Assembly: GCA_947561395.2 (NCBI GenBank)
Contig: OX387184.1
Span: 18,456,205 to 18,520,204 of the forward strand
Origin: Buxus sempervirens
Taxonomy: Eukaryota > Streptophyta > Magnoliopsida > Buxales > Buxaceae
DNA: 64,000 nt
Reading direction: 5' to 3'
The notes under the pieces were generated by a model that made no database searches, was not told where the DNA came from, and worked only from the letters and a program-made list of their open reading frames with translations. Shown piece after piece: positions 47,056 through 58,414 of this stretch (positions are counted from its first letter, which is position 1; the number at the start of each line of letters is the position of its first letter). The translations under genes and the position numbers were made by a program.

Positions 47056-50012
47056 TGTAAAACCCCGAATTTTTACCTAATAAATAAAAGAAAATATGAG
47101 TTAAGTGAGGATTTAGAGATAAGTAATTCAAATAGGTCATAAATTGTAAATAAAGAAAGAATTTTAAATGAAATTAGCCTAAAAGAGTAAAAAGGGTATT
47201 TTGGTAATTTTCAGAAAAAGGTAATTAGTAAATAGATCATCAAATAATAATTAGAGATAGAAAATAGAAGAAAAAAAATTAGTTTGACAAGTTAGAGATC
47301 AAAAGAAATTAATAAAAGCCTAAAAGTGGAGAAAAGGGTAATTAGGAGATTTCACGTCTTAAATTGGGGAAAATAAGGTTTTAGGTGATAATAATGTTTA
47401 ATTAAATATTTTGCACGAAAATAGGTTGTAAATAGGAGTTTAGATAATAAGAAACTTAATTAGTATTGTTTAAGTAGAAAAATAGAAGGTGGAGAAAAAG
47501 TAGGAATTAAATTAGAAGGATTAGACTTTAATTAGACCATGGTTGGGTTAGCCCAAATTAAATTAGCTAATTAGGGTTGGTTTAGGATTTCTAAAGCCTA
47601 GTATAAATAGGAAACTAAGGTTAGACAAGAGGGAATTTTCGTGGGTTTCTTATGGAGAGAAAGGAAGGAGGTTTCTAATGGAGGTGTCTGGCCAGCCACC
47701 ATCAAAATATGATCGGGGAAAATCCGTACGGTGGATCGCCTTCAAATTTGGAGGTTTTGTTCTTCAGTGATGGAACTACATTGTGTACGGTGGAGATTTG
47801 AATTAGAAGAGTCTAGCTTGGTGCGGTTGGGAGCAAAAGTCTGATCCAGAATTAGAAGGTGCAATGGAAGAAGGATTTAGCGTATAAGGCAAGTAGTAAC
47901 CCTTGGAAAACGTGAGGAATTGCATGATTTTGATTTCTGTGATTTCATATGGTTAGCATGGATTAGACGGAACTGTATTTACATGGAATCAAGTTGCTTA
48001 TATTTTCATGGTTTGTGTTCTTGATGGAATTATCAAATTAATGAAGAAAGTTTAGTTGGATTATGTAAATAAGGGTAAGAGGGTATTTAATCCATAAAAA
48101 TTTCTCTAGAAGGCTCTAGGTAAGTTTCAGAAAGTTTGTACATTAATTTAGACCAAGAAAACCTAAAGCAAAAGCATAAGAATCCGAAATTGGAAAATCT
48201 GGAAAATTCTGTTAAAAATTGCACGAGTGCCTAGGATCGCCCAGGATCGCTCAGCCCTGTAGAGGTAGGCGCTCTAAGTAAAATTTGTAGATTTTGGGGA
48301 TTTTGTAATTCGAATAAATACCCAATAATTCTTATGATTAGTTAAGCATGTTAGCATAATTAAAAGGACCTAATTAAGCTATAAAAATTATAAAATTAAT
48401 TTGGAAAGAATAAGCAATAAATTGAAGGTTATAATGAAAGGATTGTTTATAAAAGAGTCAAAGGGTATGGATATGGCTAGAAATAATACTAATGAAATTT
48501 ATAGCTTATAAACATCTTTTAAACTTCATTCTAGGTCTGTAGAACATGCTGGAAAAATAAAATACAGAAAATTCAAATAGAAACTAGCGTAGGTGCTAAG
48601 GTAGGAAATTGGATTCTAATAAAAGGGATTAATAAAGAAAACTCTAAGTAAGAATGGATTTAATTTATTTTGATCTTTATATAGGAATACTGGCTACTGG
48701 AATTGCATAAACTCAGACTTTATCGGATTTATGAAACTTGAGTTTTATTTTGAATATAATTGGAAGAATTGCATATGTTATTCTGAAAATGCCTATAATT
48801 GGATTTGTTATGATTGAATCATGATTTTCACATGGAATGAAATACTTGGGTATGGATTGGTATGTGGTATGATGTTGTTCTCTTTAATTTTACGGTTGGG
48901 TGATACGGCTTCTGTGGTTGAGTTGATACCAACTTTTACAGCAGAGATGGGTAATCCTCTGTGTAGAGATGTGTAATCCTTTACGGGTAAAAGTGTGTAT
49001 GCCTCCTACATTAGCGTGTCCTCTCGTATGTGGTTTTATCGTGGTTTGTGTCAGTGGGCTTAGCTGTATATGGATCCATAGTTTTAGCTGGTTAGCTAAG
49101 TGGTATTTAGTTTGGATTGATTTACTCCTATATGCGAGCGCGCTTCCCTTTGCAAGTTAGTTTGCTCTGGGAGGGTCCTATGTCTGGAGGGACACCCCGG
49201 TGAGCCGCTGGTGATTCCCTGTACATGTGGATAAGCGACCACACTCCATGTATTGATTCTGGTGCTGCATGTTGGTGGTACGTCCAACTCTGCGGGGTTC
49301 GTGTGCAATAAGTCGGTGACTACGGCTCTTGCCTAAGCTACGCTGCATGGGGCTTGAGTATCATTAAGTAGCACTGCCCCTAAGCCGCACGGTGGAACAG
49401 CATTTAGTTGAGTGTCATCTCAAATACTTATCATCTTTGTGAGTCCTGCAATGGCACGTGTTTTGTCGCTTTTGTCGGTTTTACCTCTTTAACATCAAGT
49501 TACTGGTATTTATACATGATCATATGTTTCATCGCCTTATTTGTAATTACCATGAATAATTTGGATTTCTCTTCTTATCGTTGATTAATCGAATACCTCA
49601 TGACTATTGCTTACATTGGACTGTTTCAAATTGTATGCACCTGCTACTTGCTGAGATGTAAATCTCACTCCGTTTTTCCCTATTTTTCAGGTTGCTTGGA
49701 GAGATCGCGAAGATGGGGTTTTAATTTTATGGGTAGAATTATAATTGGTATTAATGCCACATGTTGATTAGATAAACTTTATTGTAAACAGAATTGATAT
49801 TATTGAATAAAGAATTGTTTTTATTGGCCACCATAACTCTGATGTAATTAATTTGTAAATTTTAAAATTATTGTGAATCTTGGTTTGTATCTGACCCCAG
49901 CTTCGTGGTAACATCTTGAGTTTGGTTGTTGAATCTGACTTGGGTTGTTACAGTGGCGAACCGGGTTCGGGTTGGGTGCTGGTTTGCACTGACCCGGGTC
50001 CAGGGCGTTACA
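47056..50012. mobile_element. Nested solo LTR (Ty3/gypsy type), 2957 bp
   Basis: It begins TGTAAAACCCCG and ends CAGGGCGTTACA, so it has TG...CA ends with a TGTAA/TTACA inverted pair. It is flanked by an exact 5-bp duplication GTTGC (47051-47055 and 50013-50017). It contains no coding region and no second LTR, as expected of a solo LTR left by recombination. The copia reading frame resumes directly after it. Confidence 0.85.
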
Positions 50013-50017
50013 GTTGC

Positions 50018-51302
50018 CAAGGTTTACCACCAAGTGGATGGCATAGACTACATTGACACTTCTCACCTGTTATCAAGCCTGGCACAATTCGTCTTGTTCT
50101 TAGCCTTGCTCTAGTTCGGTCTCTCTAAAGATATCTATATGGAACAACCACTAGGCATGGCTGATCCTACATTTCCTGACCATGTGTGCAAGCTCCATTG
50201 TGCACTTTATGGCTTAAAGCAAGCTCCCCGAGCTTGGTTTGATCGTTTTAGTGCTTGTCTCCTTCAACATGGTTTCTTTTGTAGCTTAGCTGATCCATCT
50301 ATTTTTATCTTGCATTCTTCCCAAGGCACTTTAATTCTTTTATTGTATGTTGATGATATGCTTCTCACCAGATCCAACTCGCAGCTCTTAGACAATTTTA
50401 TCAAGACTTTACATATTGAGTTTGTCATGAAGGATCTCGGCCCCATCCATTACTTCCTTAGTATTGAGATCACACACACTCCTAAAGGGCTGCATCTCTC
50501 ACAATCCCACTATGCTCTAACCATTCTTGAAAAAGCTCAAATGGTGGATTCCAAGCCTATGAGCACGCCTTTGGAGGCTAAGACTAAGGGTCTTGACAGT
50601 GATGCTTTACTTGACGATCCTAGCTTTTATCGATGGATCATTGGAGCCTTACAATATCTAACTCTTACCCGCCCTGATCTTTCATATAGTGTTAATTTTG
50701 TTTCACAATTCATGCATTCACCCACCCTGTCTCATCTTAAAATGATTCGTCGGATTTTGCAGTACATTAAAGGGACTATCAATCTTAGTCTTAATTTCAT
50801 TTCCCACACTACACTTGATCTTTGTGCTTTCTCTAATGTAGATTGGGCAGGTTGTATTACTACTCGACGTTGTACAACAAGCTATTGTACCTTCCTTGGC
50901 CACAATCTTATCTCTTGGTGTGCAAAAAAAATAGAATACCATTTCCAGGTCTAGCACTGAGGCTGAATACCACGCCATGGCCGACACCACTGCTAAACTT
51001 ACATGGCTAACATTTATTCTCAAAGATCTTGGAGTACATACGAATTAGCCTCCTGTATTGTTCTGTGATAATATCAGTGCACTTCACATGACAATCAATC
51101 CAGTCTTTCATGCCCGTAGCAAGCACATTGAGTTAGATTATCACTTTGTACGTGAACGGGTTGTGCTTGGTCTCCTTGTTACTCGTCATGTCTCTACTTC
51201 TCATCAAATTGCAGATATCTTGGCAAAGCCCATGTCCAAAGCTACTTTTATTTTCTTTCGCATCAAACTTCGCCTTCAACCCCGGCCAAGTTTGCGGGAG
51301 GG
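50018..51302 (+). pseudogene. copia reverse transcriptase and RNase H remnant
   Basis: The RT resumes with VYHQVDGIDYIDT. A short deletion with frame change then removes the segment that normally holds the first catalytic Asp. The ORF 50139-50954 carries ALYGLKQAPRAWF and the active-site YVDDM, then DLGPIHYFLSIEI. RNase H starts near NVDWAGC and is broken at an A-run near 50926. Its end (DNISALHM, HIELDYHFVRERV, ADILAKPM) is readable in another frame up to the purine tract. Confidence 0.88.
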
Positions 51303-51629
51303 TATTAAGGAAGCATATCAAAATAAAGAAGTATATCAGCATCCTCAAAATCAACATCAATTAGCAGAGATGTTTTCAAATAATAAGGAACATTCCCATA
51401 CGTGAAGATCCAGATCCTAAAATTAAGGCATCATGGTCTAAATTATCTTTCTATACCTCCACCAACCATATTTCCCATTATTCTTTCCATCTTTCCCTTT
51501 ATACAAAATATATTCTTGCCTTTTAGTTTCTGCATAGCAAAGCTTATATACTTAATGTAATTAGTTCTTGTAGTTAACGTTGAAAAGTGTAAAGAAAGAT
51601 CAATTCAGTTCTAGTTCAAAGTTTCTTCT
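51303..51629 (+). repeat. 3' LTR of the copia element
   Basis: The 327-bp LTR starts TATTAAGG (TG changed to TA). An extra 18 bp near 51321 looks like an imperfect duplication of GAAGCATATCA. Otherwise it is co-linear with the 5' LTR. Confidence 0.9.
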
Positions 51630-51634
51630 ATTCC

Positions 51635-52080
51635 CACTTATTATTGATCAGTTCCAATACAATAAAGTAATATATATTCATCGGGCTTCATGTCATGAAA
51701 GTGATGAGCAGCCATGTGGCCACCCTATTATGAGTATCTCGACAACCATATTAATCTAATTTTGGTATTCACACCATATTTAATTATTTATAACACATTA
51801 AAGCAGTCATACCAAATCTCTTCCACCCACAGCTTTTCGTCTTGTGTCACTCAGTGGAACTAGTGTGAAACGTACGAATGGATGCCTATGTCAGTACAGC
51901 CCCATAGATTCATACTCCATCCCAACCGGTGGTTTCACTAAACCACCGGATTCTCATTCTAGAGGAAATGCATTCCTACCGACCCCACCTTGCTTTTCTT
52001 CCCTTATCCGCATCCCTTTGTTCTTCTCTCACTTCCTTCTTTCCAATGCTTTGACCATTTTATATTGATTTGCTCCTCGC
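51635..52080. other. Intergenic, no gene seen
   Basis: No exon or element end was recognised. A 74-codon frame at 51844-52068 has no known motif. Confidence 0.45.
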
Positions 52081-52089
52081 TTTTGAATT

Positions 52090-52200
52090 AAGATGCTTCC
52101 ACGTGGAACATCCTACTGCAAGTTTTTTTACTTTTTGTAAATGTTTTATGTGAGACCCACTTGAAAAACACTTACCGTGGGATGCTCCACATAGAAGCAT
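52090..52200. mobile_element. Small inverted-repeat element
   Basis: GATGCTTCCACGTGGAACATCC is mirrored by GGGATGCTCCACATAGAAGCATC. The core is shared with the TIR elements at 42790 and 42996. No target duplication was found. Confidence 0.45.
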
Positions 52201-52343
52201 CCCACTCCAAAGCAGGAAGCAAATCAGTCAAAAATTGCAAATGATTTGCTTCCTGATTTTATACTCTCTCATCCCACTCCAAACGCAGGAAGCAAATCAG
52301 TCAAAAATTGTAGATGATTTGCTTCCTGATTTTATTCTCTCTC
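52199..52343. repeat. 72-bp tandem repeat of a palindrome
   Basis: Units 52199-52270 and 52271-52343 each begin ATCCCACTCCAAA and contain the inverted pair AGGAAGCAAATCA / TGATTTGCTTCCT around a short loop. There are only a few differences between them. Confidence 0.9.
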
Positions 52344-52632
52344 GTCTCTGACAACAGTGACGCTGTAGATAACAACAAAGGGTTTGGAAACTGATATTAG
52401 TATGTTACGCACGACAAAAATGATTTCAACCACGTTCTTCTAGAAAACCCTTCTCGATCCCACGACGAGTACATAGGTTTACCCAATGCTGCTCCCTTGG
52501 AGAACAGCTTAACACTACTTGCCCTTCTTTTTTCTTTATTAGCCCTTCCGGGCCAACTCTCCTTTTTAAGAACAGGTTTGTAGACATGTAGTACCGCACG
52601 TGGCCATGTGCACCCTGGTGCAACTAGTAATA
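52344..52632. other. Intergenic, no gene seen
   Basis: No coding exon was seen; the segment adjoins the 3' end of the Helitron on the minus strand. Confidence 0.4.
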
Positions 52633-52888
52633 CTAGCAGGGGCGCACGTGCAAGACTGCACGTGGAGAGAGGAAATGGAGAGAGGATAGGTGGGGGTGAG
52701 AGGGAATGGAGAAAGGAGATGTGGGGCAGTTACAAACTAATCGTTTTTGAACGAAAATGGTGAGTTGAGACGGGTATAGCCTCGTATTATTGAAACCAAA
52801 CTTTGCAGGGGACGGGCATTTTGAGAAAGTTGTAAATTGTTTTGGGCACGATTCCCAAGGGGGCGCCTCACGTTATATATAGTATAGA
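52633..52888 (-). mobile_element. Short Helitron
   Basis: On the minus strand the 256-bp element starts TCTATACTATATATAACG after an A and ends CTAG before a T. A perfect 8-bp stem CACGTGCA-GTCT-TGCACGTG lies 12 nt before the end. It shares CTTGGGAA and CGTGCC with 30310-30459, and its first 16 bases with 42328-42506. Confidence 0.88.
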
Positions 52889-53111
52889 TAAAATATGAAT
52901 GTCAGGTTGGGCCATCTCTAGAATTTCAATATATGCCAAGCCGACGCAAGAATTTGTCGGGCTTTTAAAAGTCTTACCCAGCCGCCTTATAGACAACCAA
53001 TGGGTGGCCAAGCCCATCCAAAAAATGGGCCGGTCATCCCAGATCTTTTGGGCTTCCAGGCCCATAAACTGAATTTATAATTTGGTTTGGATTTGAGGGT
53101 TTTCATTTTAA

Positions 53112-54095
53112 GAGCACTAGCAGCAGTTTACTTATAAGGCTCCCCATCCTTAAAATAGGGAACTAAAATAAGGATTTTAACAAAAATGATCTTGCAATAG
53201 CTTACTTATCCTTATTTCAAATCCTCAAATTTTTAAGAAGTGCTACAGTGACTACCTAAATTTAGGTAGCCACTGTAGTGGTCCCTAAACATGAGCCCGG
53301 GTCTTCTACGACACTTCAAAGGGAAAAAAAAGGGGTGCTGCGGATGGAAAGGCTCATGCGAAGAGAAGGGAGCTCTTCTCCAACGCCGGTTTAGCTGCCG
53401 TCGATGATAAGCCTCTCTCTCTCTCCCTCTCTCTCATTTAGCTGCCATCTTGGTTCTTTTGATTTGTATTTTCAACTGAAAAATTTCAAATCCTTGTTCG
53501 TGTTGCTCCACAACCCTATTTCAAATCCCTATATCATCTTGTTTTTCTTCATCTTGTTTTTCTTTGATTGCTCTTCGGTTAGGGTTTTAAGTTTAATTCG
53601 TTTATTGGGGGTTTTGATTCAATCTGGTAAGATTTTTTTTCATGGTTCGTCTACCTCAAAATATATATAGAAAAGGGAAAAAATAAGGAAAAGACCAGAT
53701 CGTTTTTTTCATGGTTCGTTTATTGGGAGTCCTGTTCTGCATTTTCCCTTGTCATGAACTCTAGATATTTTGCTCCATCGATTGATTGAGTTTATAGCTT
53801 TTTTTGGGTCCAATTTAACAGACCAAGTCATTTTTTTCAGTTATTATAATGTGTTGAGCTCATTGGACATTAGCAAATCACTACATCAGAAAATTTCATT
53901 GGAGAATATAACCGTTAGAAATATTTTTTATAATAAAAAATATTTTTTTAAAAAAAATTAATATTTTAATGATTTAGGGAAAAAAAATAGGGAATCTAAT
54001 ATAGTGATTTGCTGAGAAGACAATCCCTATAATAGGAAAGTAAACCAGATTCCCCAAAATAGGGAATTTGAATGAGTAAGCTGCTGCTAGTGCTT
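53112..54095. mobile_element. PIF/Harbinger-like non-autonomous element
   Basis: The 984-bp element has terminal inverted repeats GAGCACTAGCAGCAG / CTGCTGCTAGTGCTT (14 of 15 match) and TAA on both sides (53109-53111 and 54096-54098), the Harbinger target size. A strong palindrome ACCTAAATTTAGGT sits near the left end. No transposase is visible. It ends about 250 bp before the L17 start codon. Confidence 0.7.
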
Positions 54096-54341
54096 TAAGT
54101 TTGGTTGTGTTTTTTTTTCCTCCCATATTGGTGACCCTGTTTCTCAATTTGCTTGGTTTAACTGTCAACCCGGACCAAACCAAAGTTGAGTTGAACCCCG
54201 TTGTAGCAGGCGCAGGGTAGCATCGCCTTAGGCGCATGTTTGCTGGAAGCCACTGTACAGTAGGTGTTAAAATCCGCGAAGGAGGACAATGCTGCCGCTT
54301 TTGGTTGCAGGTACCGTACGTGATACGTTCCGAACTCAGGG

Positions 54342-57300
54342 ATGACGAAGTTTCGGAAGCTCGGCCGCCCTACAGGCCATCGAATGTCGATGCTCAGGTT
54401 TTCCTTCCCCTCTCACTTGTTTTCAACCTAAATCCTTGTACCGTTCTTTGCTTCAGCCATGTTTTATTTAATTAAAATCGGGGTTTTCATTCTAATTATA
54501 TGCGCAGGACTATGGTCTCACAGTTGGTGAAGCATGAGCGTATCGAAACTACTGTGGCAAAGGTATCCCAGTACGCTTTCGTGTTTTGGGGTTTATCTAG
54601 GGTTTTAGAGATTTTTCTGGTTTGCTGATTGGACTTCTTTCTCCCATATTGAGATGTTTATGATGTTTTAATATTTTATAGATGAATTTTGAGCCGCCGC
54701 GGTTAAATTTCTCGTTTTTTGATTGTCAGGCAAAAGAAATTCGGCGCCTTGCTGATAATATGGTGCAGCTTGGGAAAGAGGTCTGATTGATGGACTTTAC
54801 ACGAATTTATCATTTTCTTCATATTTTTGGGTTTGGTTTTCGGAGTTAAATTTGAATAATGTAGTGTGTTTTTTCCGGTTTATGTTCACAAATTTAGCTC
54901 CAGAAATTGTTTGAAGTTTCACAAGCTTTGTTTCGGGATTTTAAAAGCATGTTTGCTTTGGAAAATTTAGGTCTTTACCGTTGCATCAGTGATTATCAGA
55001 GCCACTCGGGGCCTGAACTGCTTGGAACGTCAATGGTTGGGAAGAAATTTTATGCGATGTCTCCTGCGGCACCAATCACGTGGGAGACACTCATGAAACT
55101 GGAAAGATATTGTTCCAGTTAAGGTGGGAACCCATTGTTCCTAAACCAGGTTTCACTTTAATTGGAAAAATGAATTTCTGGGTTTGTCCTTATGGAACCA
55201 AGTGATTGGTATTACAAGAGACATTGCAGGCTCATATTGCTGACAATGTGAGCCTTCTTCAAATAGTTGGCATGGTTTTACATTTCCCTGAAGTCTTAGC
55301 AATATCTTAATGAAAATTTCCTTTTAAACCGGTGCTAAAAGTTATTTAATTCTTAATGCATCCATTATCTATATTGTTATGCAAAATTGCGAAGTGGTGG
55401 AATTTATTTACAGCAAATGTGCGAAATTTCCCTCAAAATTGAAACTATCAGCAAAACTTATTCTCTAAAGGTGCGATCCTGGTCCAAACACTTGACAAAT
55501 CATACATTTATGCTTAAGATGTTATCTATTTCTGCCTTTCAGATGCAATCATATTTGCCATGATATATGGAGCAGCCTGGTGGATTGCAAAGAGGCAACA
55601 TATGGGATATAATTGAGATGTGCATTTTGTGATGGATATGTTAGAGAATATATCAGTAACATTAATCAGATAAAAAAAGGTTAAGATAATTTGGTCATAT
55701 ATAACAAAAACATAAGAGGCAACTAAAAGGTCTGAATTTGTATCCTTTTGGTTGGCAAAGATGGTCATATGTAGGAATGTGAAATCTGAGTTATCAACTT
55801 ACCAAGATCTTTTTTATGTTATCTTGGAGGCTGTTATTAAATGAAGGATGTATGGGAGCTTTATATTAGGTTGAGGTTTACTGAGTTCAAAAAACACTAT
55901 TATTTTGTAGGTGTATGGTGACTGAAATGAAAGAAACACTAACTAAGGTCAAACAAGAAAAGCCCTTGGATCAGATTAAAAAAAAAAAAATCAATTGGCT
56001 TGTGGAAAATACATGAGATATTAATGTGTTTTGGTTGACTAGAATACTTTGTAGAATTTTTTGGAGTAGGAAATTGGCTGGACGGACAAAGCTTTGATAG
56101 TTGGCAAAGATGTTACTAACTAGGACTGCTACAATGGGGGTGACTGAAATTGTAACTACCTAGCACATTAATTGGTTATTTTTCTATTTATAGGCCTTAA
56201 CAGGAATGTTTTGTTATGTTTTTAGATTGGCATTGTACTTGGGCATTTCAAGAAATCAGCCTATGATTTTTAAATTTTAATTTGCTAATAACAGGGAACA
56301 CTTTGTGTACACTGTCTGTGTACTCAAATCTGTATTTTGATTCTCTATTATTAATGCATTGCTACTATTTACTGATAAAAAAAAAACAGGGAACACTTTG
56401 TGCTGCAAGGCGTGCTACTGCTTTCGTGCGAGGGGATGAAGTCATTCACAAGCTGTTTACTGAGCTCGCTTATCGCTACAAGTAAATCCTTCACTAGATA
56501 TTATTTGCACCATTATATGTAGAAACTTATTGGGGAATTGCTGTGTAACCAGAGATAGAGCAGGTGGATACACAAGATTGCTTCGAACTCGTATAAGAGT
56601 TGGTGATGCAGCTCCTATGGCCTATATTGAGTAAGTTTCTATCCAGATATCTTCTATAACTAATCTTTCTTGCATTTAGTTGATAAAGTATTAAATTTGT
56701 GTGTGATCAAATGGCGTGGAATGGAAGTTTCCACTAACCATAGTTTTTCTTCAGAGTTCAGAGAGCTATAATGAGAGGATAAACAGCTTGTTCATGGCAA
56801 CAAGTTGAGAGATTGGCTAGATTTGTATTTTTCTGAGGAGATTGGAGTAAAGTGGTTAGGGACAGATATTGAGTGAACTCTAAACTAGGTAAAAAATCTG
56901 TGATAAAATAATTATAGCTGTCATGTTTTTTAATGAATCTAGGTGACACTGAATGACTGCCTATGTCTGGTGAGTTATTAAAGTGAATAAAGAATTGTGG
57001 ATAATTACTCAAGTTTTTCCAAAGAAAATTAAAAATAGGAAGAACATAGATCATGTTTTCAAGAAGCCAAGCTTACTGGTGATTTAGCAGATCCTACTTG
57101 CCCGTGCATACTTGCATATTGAATTGTCTTCATACACTAAATTTCAGCCTAAACAGATTTTCCAAATGGAGAAAAGCATTTCACCATCTTACAATAGCTT
57201 GTACTTGAGGTTGAGCATTCAAATATTACGAATTTAGCATATCAAGAGAGTCCATTATTAGGTAACCCATTAGATGGATGCATGATCATTCTCTTGTTAG

Positions 57301-58414
57301 AAAAGCCCATGTTTCCCCAAGTAACATAGCCTGTAATTCAATTGAGAAGTAATTTCACTGTACTTCCAATAAATCAACTAGGCTTTTCTTGCTACTATTT
57401 GGCATTGTTGGTGAAAATCCTGTTTTGTTGTTCCAGCCCATGAGCCTGTTGAATATGTGCCTTAGTTTAAATGTGATTTTCATAAATCCTTCTTCAGTAA
57501 TTCCATCCATTTCTTGGTCAGTAACCTTTTTGTTCCTTCCATATCACTTCTTTTTTACTTTCTATGCTATTGGTTTTTGCTTTACGTGCCCAAACCATCT
57601 TCATCAGCTCATCAGTATTCTTGTTATGTGGTCAAAATTTCTTAAATATTTTCATTTCTAATCTTATCTTTCCAGCCATCAATCTCATCATCTTCATATA
57701 AGTTACACCCTTCTTATGGATATGCTTAGATACACTACATAGCATGTTTGGAAAGCATACTCCATGTTAGCACTTAGCAGCATAGTTCTAGTTGTCAAAG
57801 AAACATCCTCATCAATCTGTCTCGTATCGTGAATACTGTGCCATGGCACTGTAAATAACACTGCTGGATATCTATTGACTACCAGTTCTTACAACCTGCC
57901 ATCCTTATTCAGGATCTACTGAGATTTTATTTCGTATGTGACTATCTTGGTTGATTTATGTTAGGTCCCTTGGATTTTCACTTGGTTTTACTTACTATAT
58001 AATCCTTAGATTCCATGGCGTCACCTATTGACATAAAGTTGACAATATTTACACCATCTCCCTTTTATCCGCCAATTATATACCAGTTGCAAATTATATA
58101 CATGAAGGAACCTCCTATTCATTATGGGCTGCCCATTATCTATCACTAACAAATTAAGCTGTCACCTGTGAGATGCTTGTCCCCCCAAGTTCTGAGTTTG
58201 TGGCATTTCACTATACTGCCTGATTCAGTCAGTAAAAGACTAATCTTTTTCTTTGTTGTGTAGATTTATTGACCGAGAGAACGAACTCAGACAGTCAAGA
58301 GTACCAACCCCACAACCACCGCAAAGAGCCCCATTGGATCCTTGGACAAGGTCCCGCCTCAGCAAGCAAATGGCACCCCCAAAAGAGGAAAAGGAGTCCC
58401 TTTCTGAAATTTGA
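54342..58414 (+). CDS. RPL17: Ribosomal protein L17, mitochondrial type
   Basis: Six exons: 54342-54397, 54508-54562, 54730-54780, 56390-56481, 56553-56630 and 58264-58414, giving 160 aa with all phases consistent. It matches the short plant bL17 that begins [19 protein letters not shown] with no long presequence; plastid forms are longer. L17 lines the large-subunit exit tunnel region. Hallmarks are [77 protein letters not shown] and [17 protein letters not shown], with a tail [15 protein letters not shown] tail lies immediately before exon 4, so its acceptor is preceded by an A-run (ATAAAAAAAAAACAG) and not a pyrimidine tract. The exon 3 donor is a weak GTCTGA. The gene looks intact if the downstream acceptor is used. 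Confidence 0.93.
55520..55770 (+). mobile_element. RTE-type LINE remnant in L17 intron 3
   Basis: Degenerate plus-strand words, AAAAGGTTAAGATAATTTGG and surrounding sequence, match the RLRWFGH block seen in clearer form at 25700. Only this short part is recognisable. Confidence 0.4.
56308..56384 (+). mobile_element. 77-bp LINE 3' tail inserted at the L17 exon 4 splice acceptor
   Basis: An 18-bp target duplication AACAGGGAACACTTTGTG (56290-56307 and 56385-56402) flanks 77 bp. The insert reads TACACTGTCTGTGTACTC ... TTTACTGATAAAAAAAA, i.e. a LINE 3' end with a poly(A) tail. Its words TACACT.TCTGTGTAC and ATTATTAATG are shared with the larger LINE at 22119-22584. The duplicated target includes the intron's AG acceptor and the first 13 bases of exon 4. 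Confidence 0.93.
57450..57800 (-). mobile_element. RTE-type LINE remnant in L17 intron 5
   Basis: On the minus strand, TGGTTTGGGCACGTAAAG encodes WFGHVK, the conserved RTE C-terminal block. It is preceded and followed by decayed polyprotein-like sequence. Confidence 0.45.
58208..58254. repeat. 47-bp direct repeat flanking L17 exon 6 (copy 1)
   Basis: TCACTATACTGCCTGATTCA and the rest of a 47-bp block end 9 bases before the exon 6 acceptor. A second copy with one mismatch lies at 58815-58861. Confidence 0.9.

Larger units (their letters stand above)
43764..51629 (+). mobile_element. Ty1/copia LTR retrotransposon, dead
   Basis: It has LTRs at both ends, a primer-binding site, a purine-rich GCGGGAGGG before the 3' LTR, and near-matching 5-bp flanks (GTTCC / ATTCC). 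The order gag, zinc finger, protease, integrase, reverse transcriptase, RNase H is that of Ty1/copia. The coding part is inactivated by a deletion in gag, several stops, a deletion in the RT region, a frameshift in RNase H and a 2957-bp insertion. Several stops are C-to-T changes of the sort methylation decay produces. Confidence 0.93.

Noticed and set aside
54907..55122. 71-codon frame inside L17 intron 3
   Set aside because: No recognised domain. It lies between well-supported L17 exons and reads through intronic sequence.
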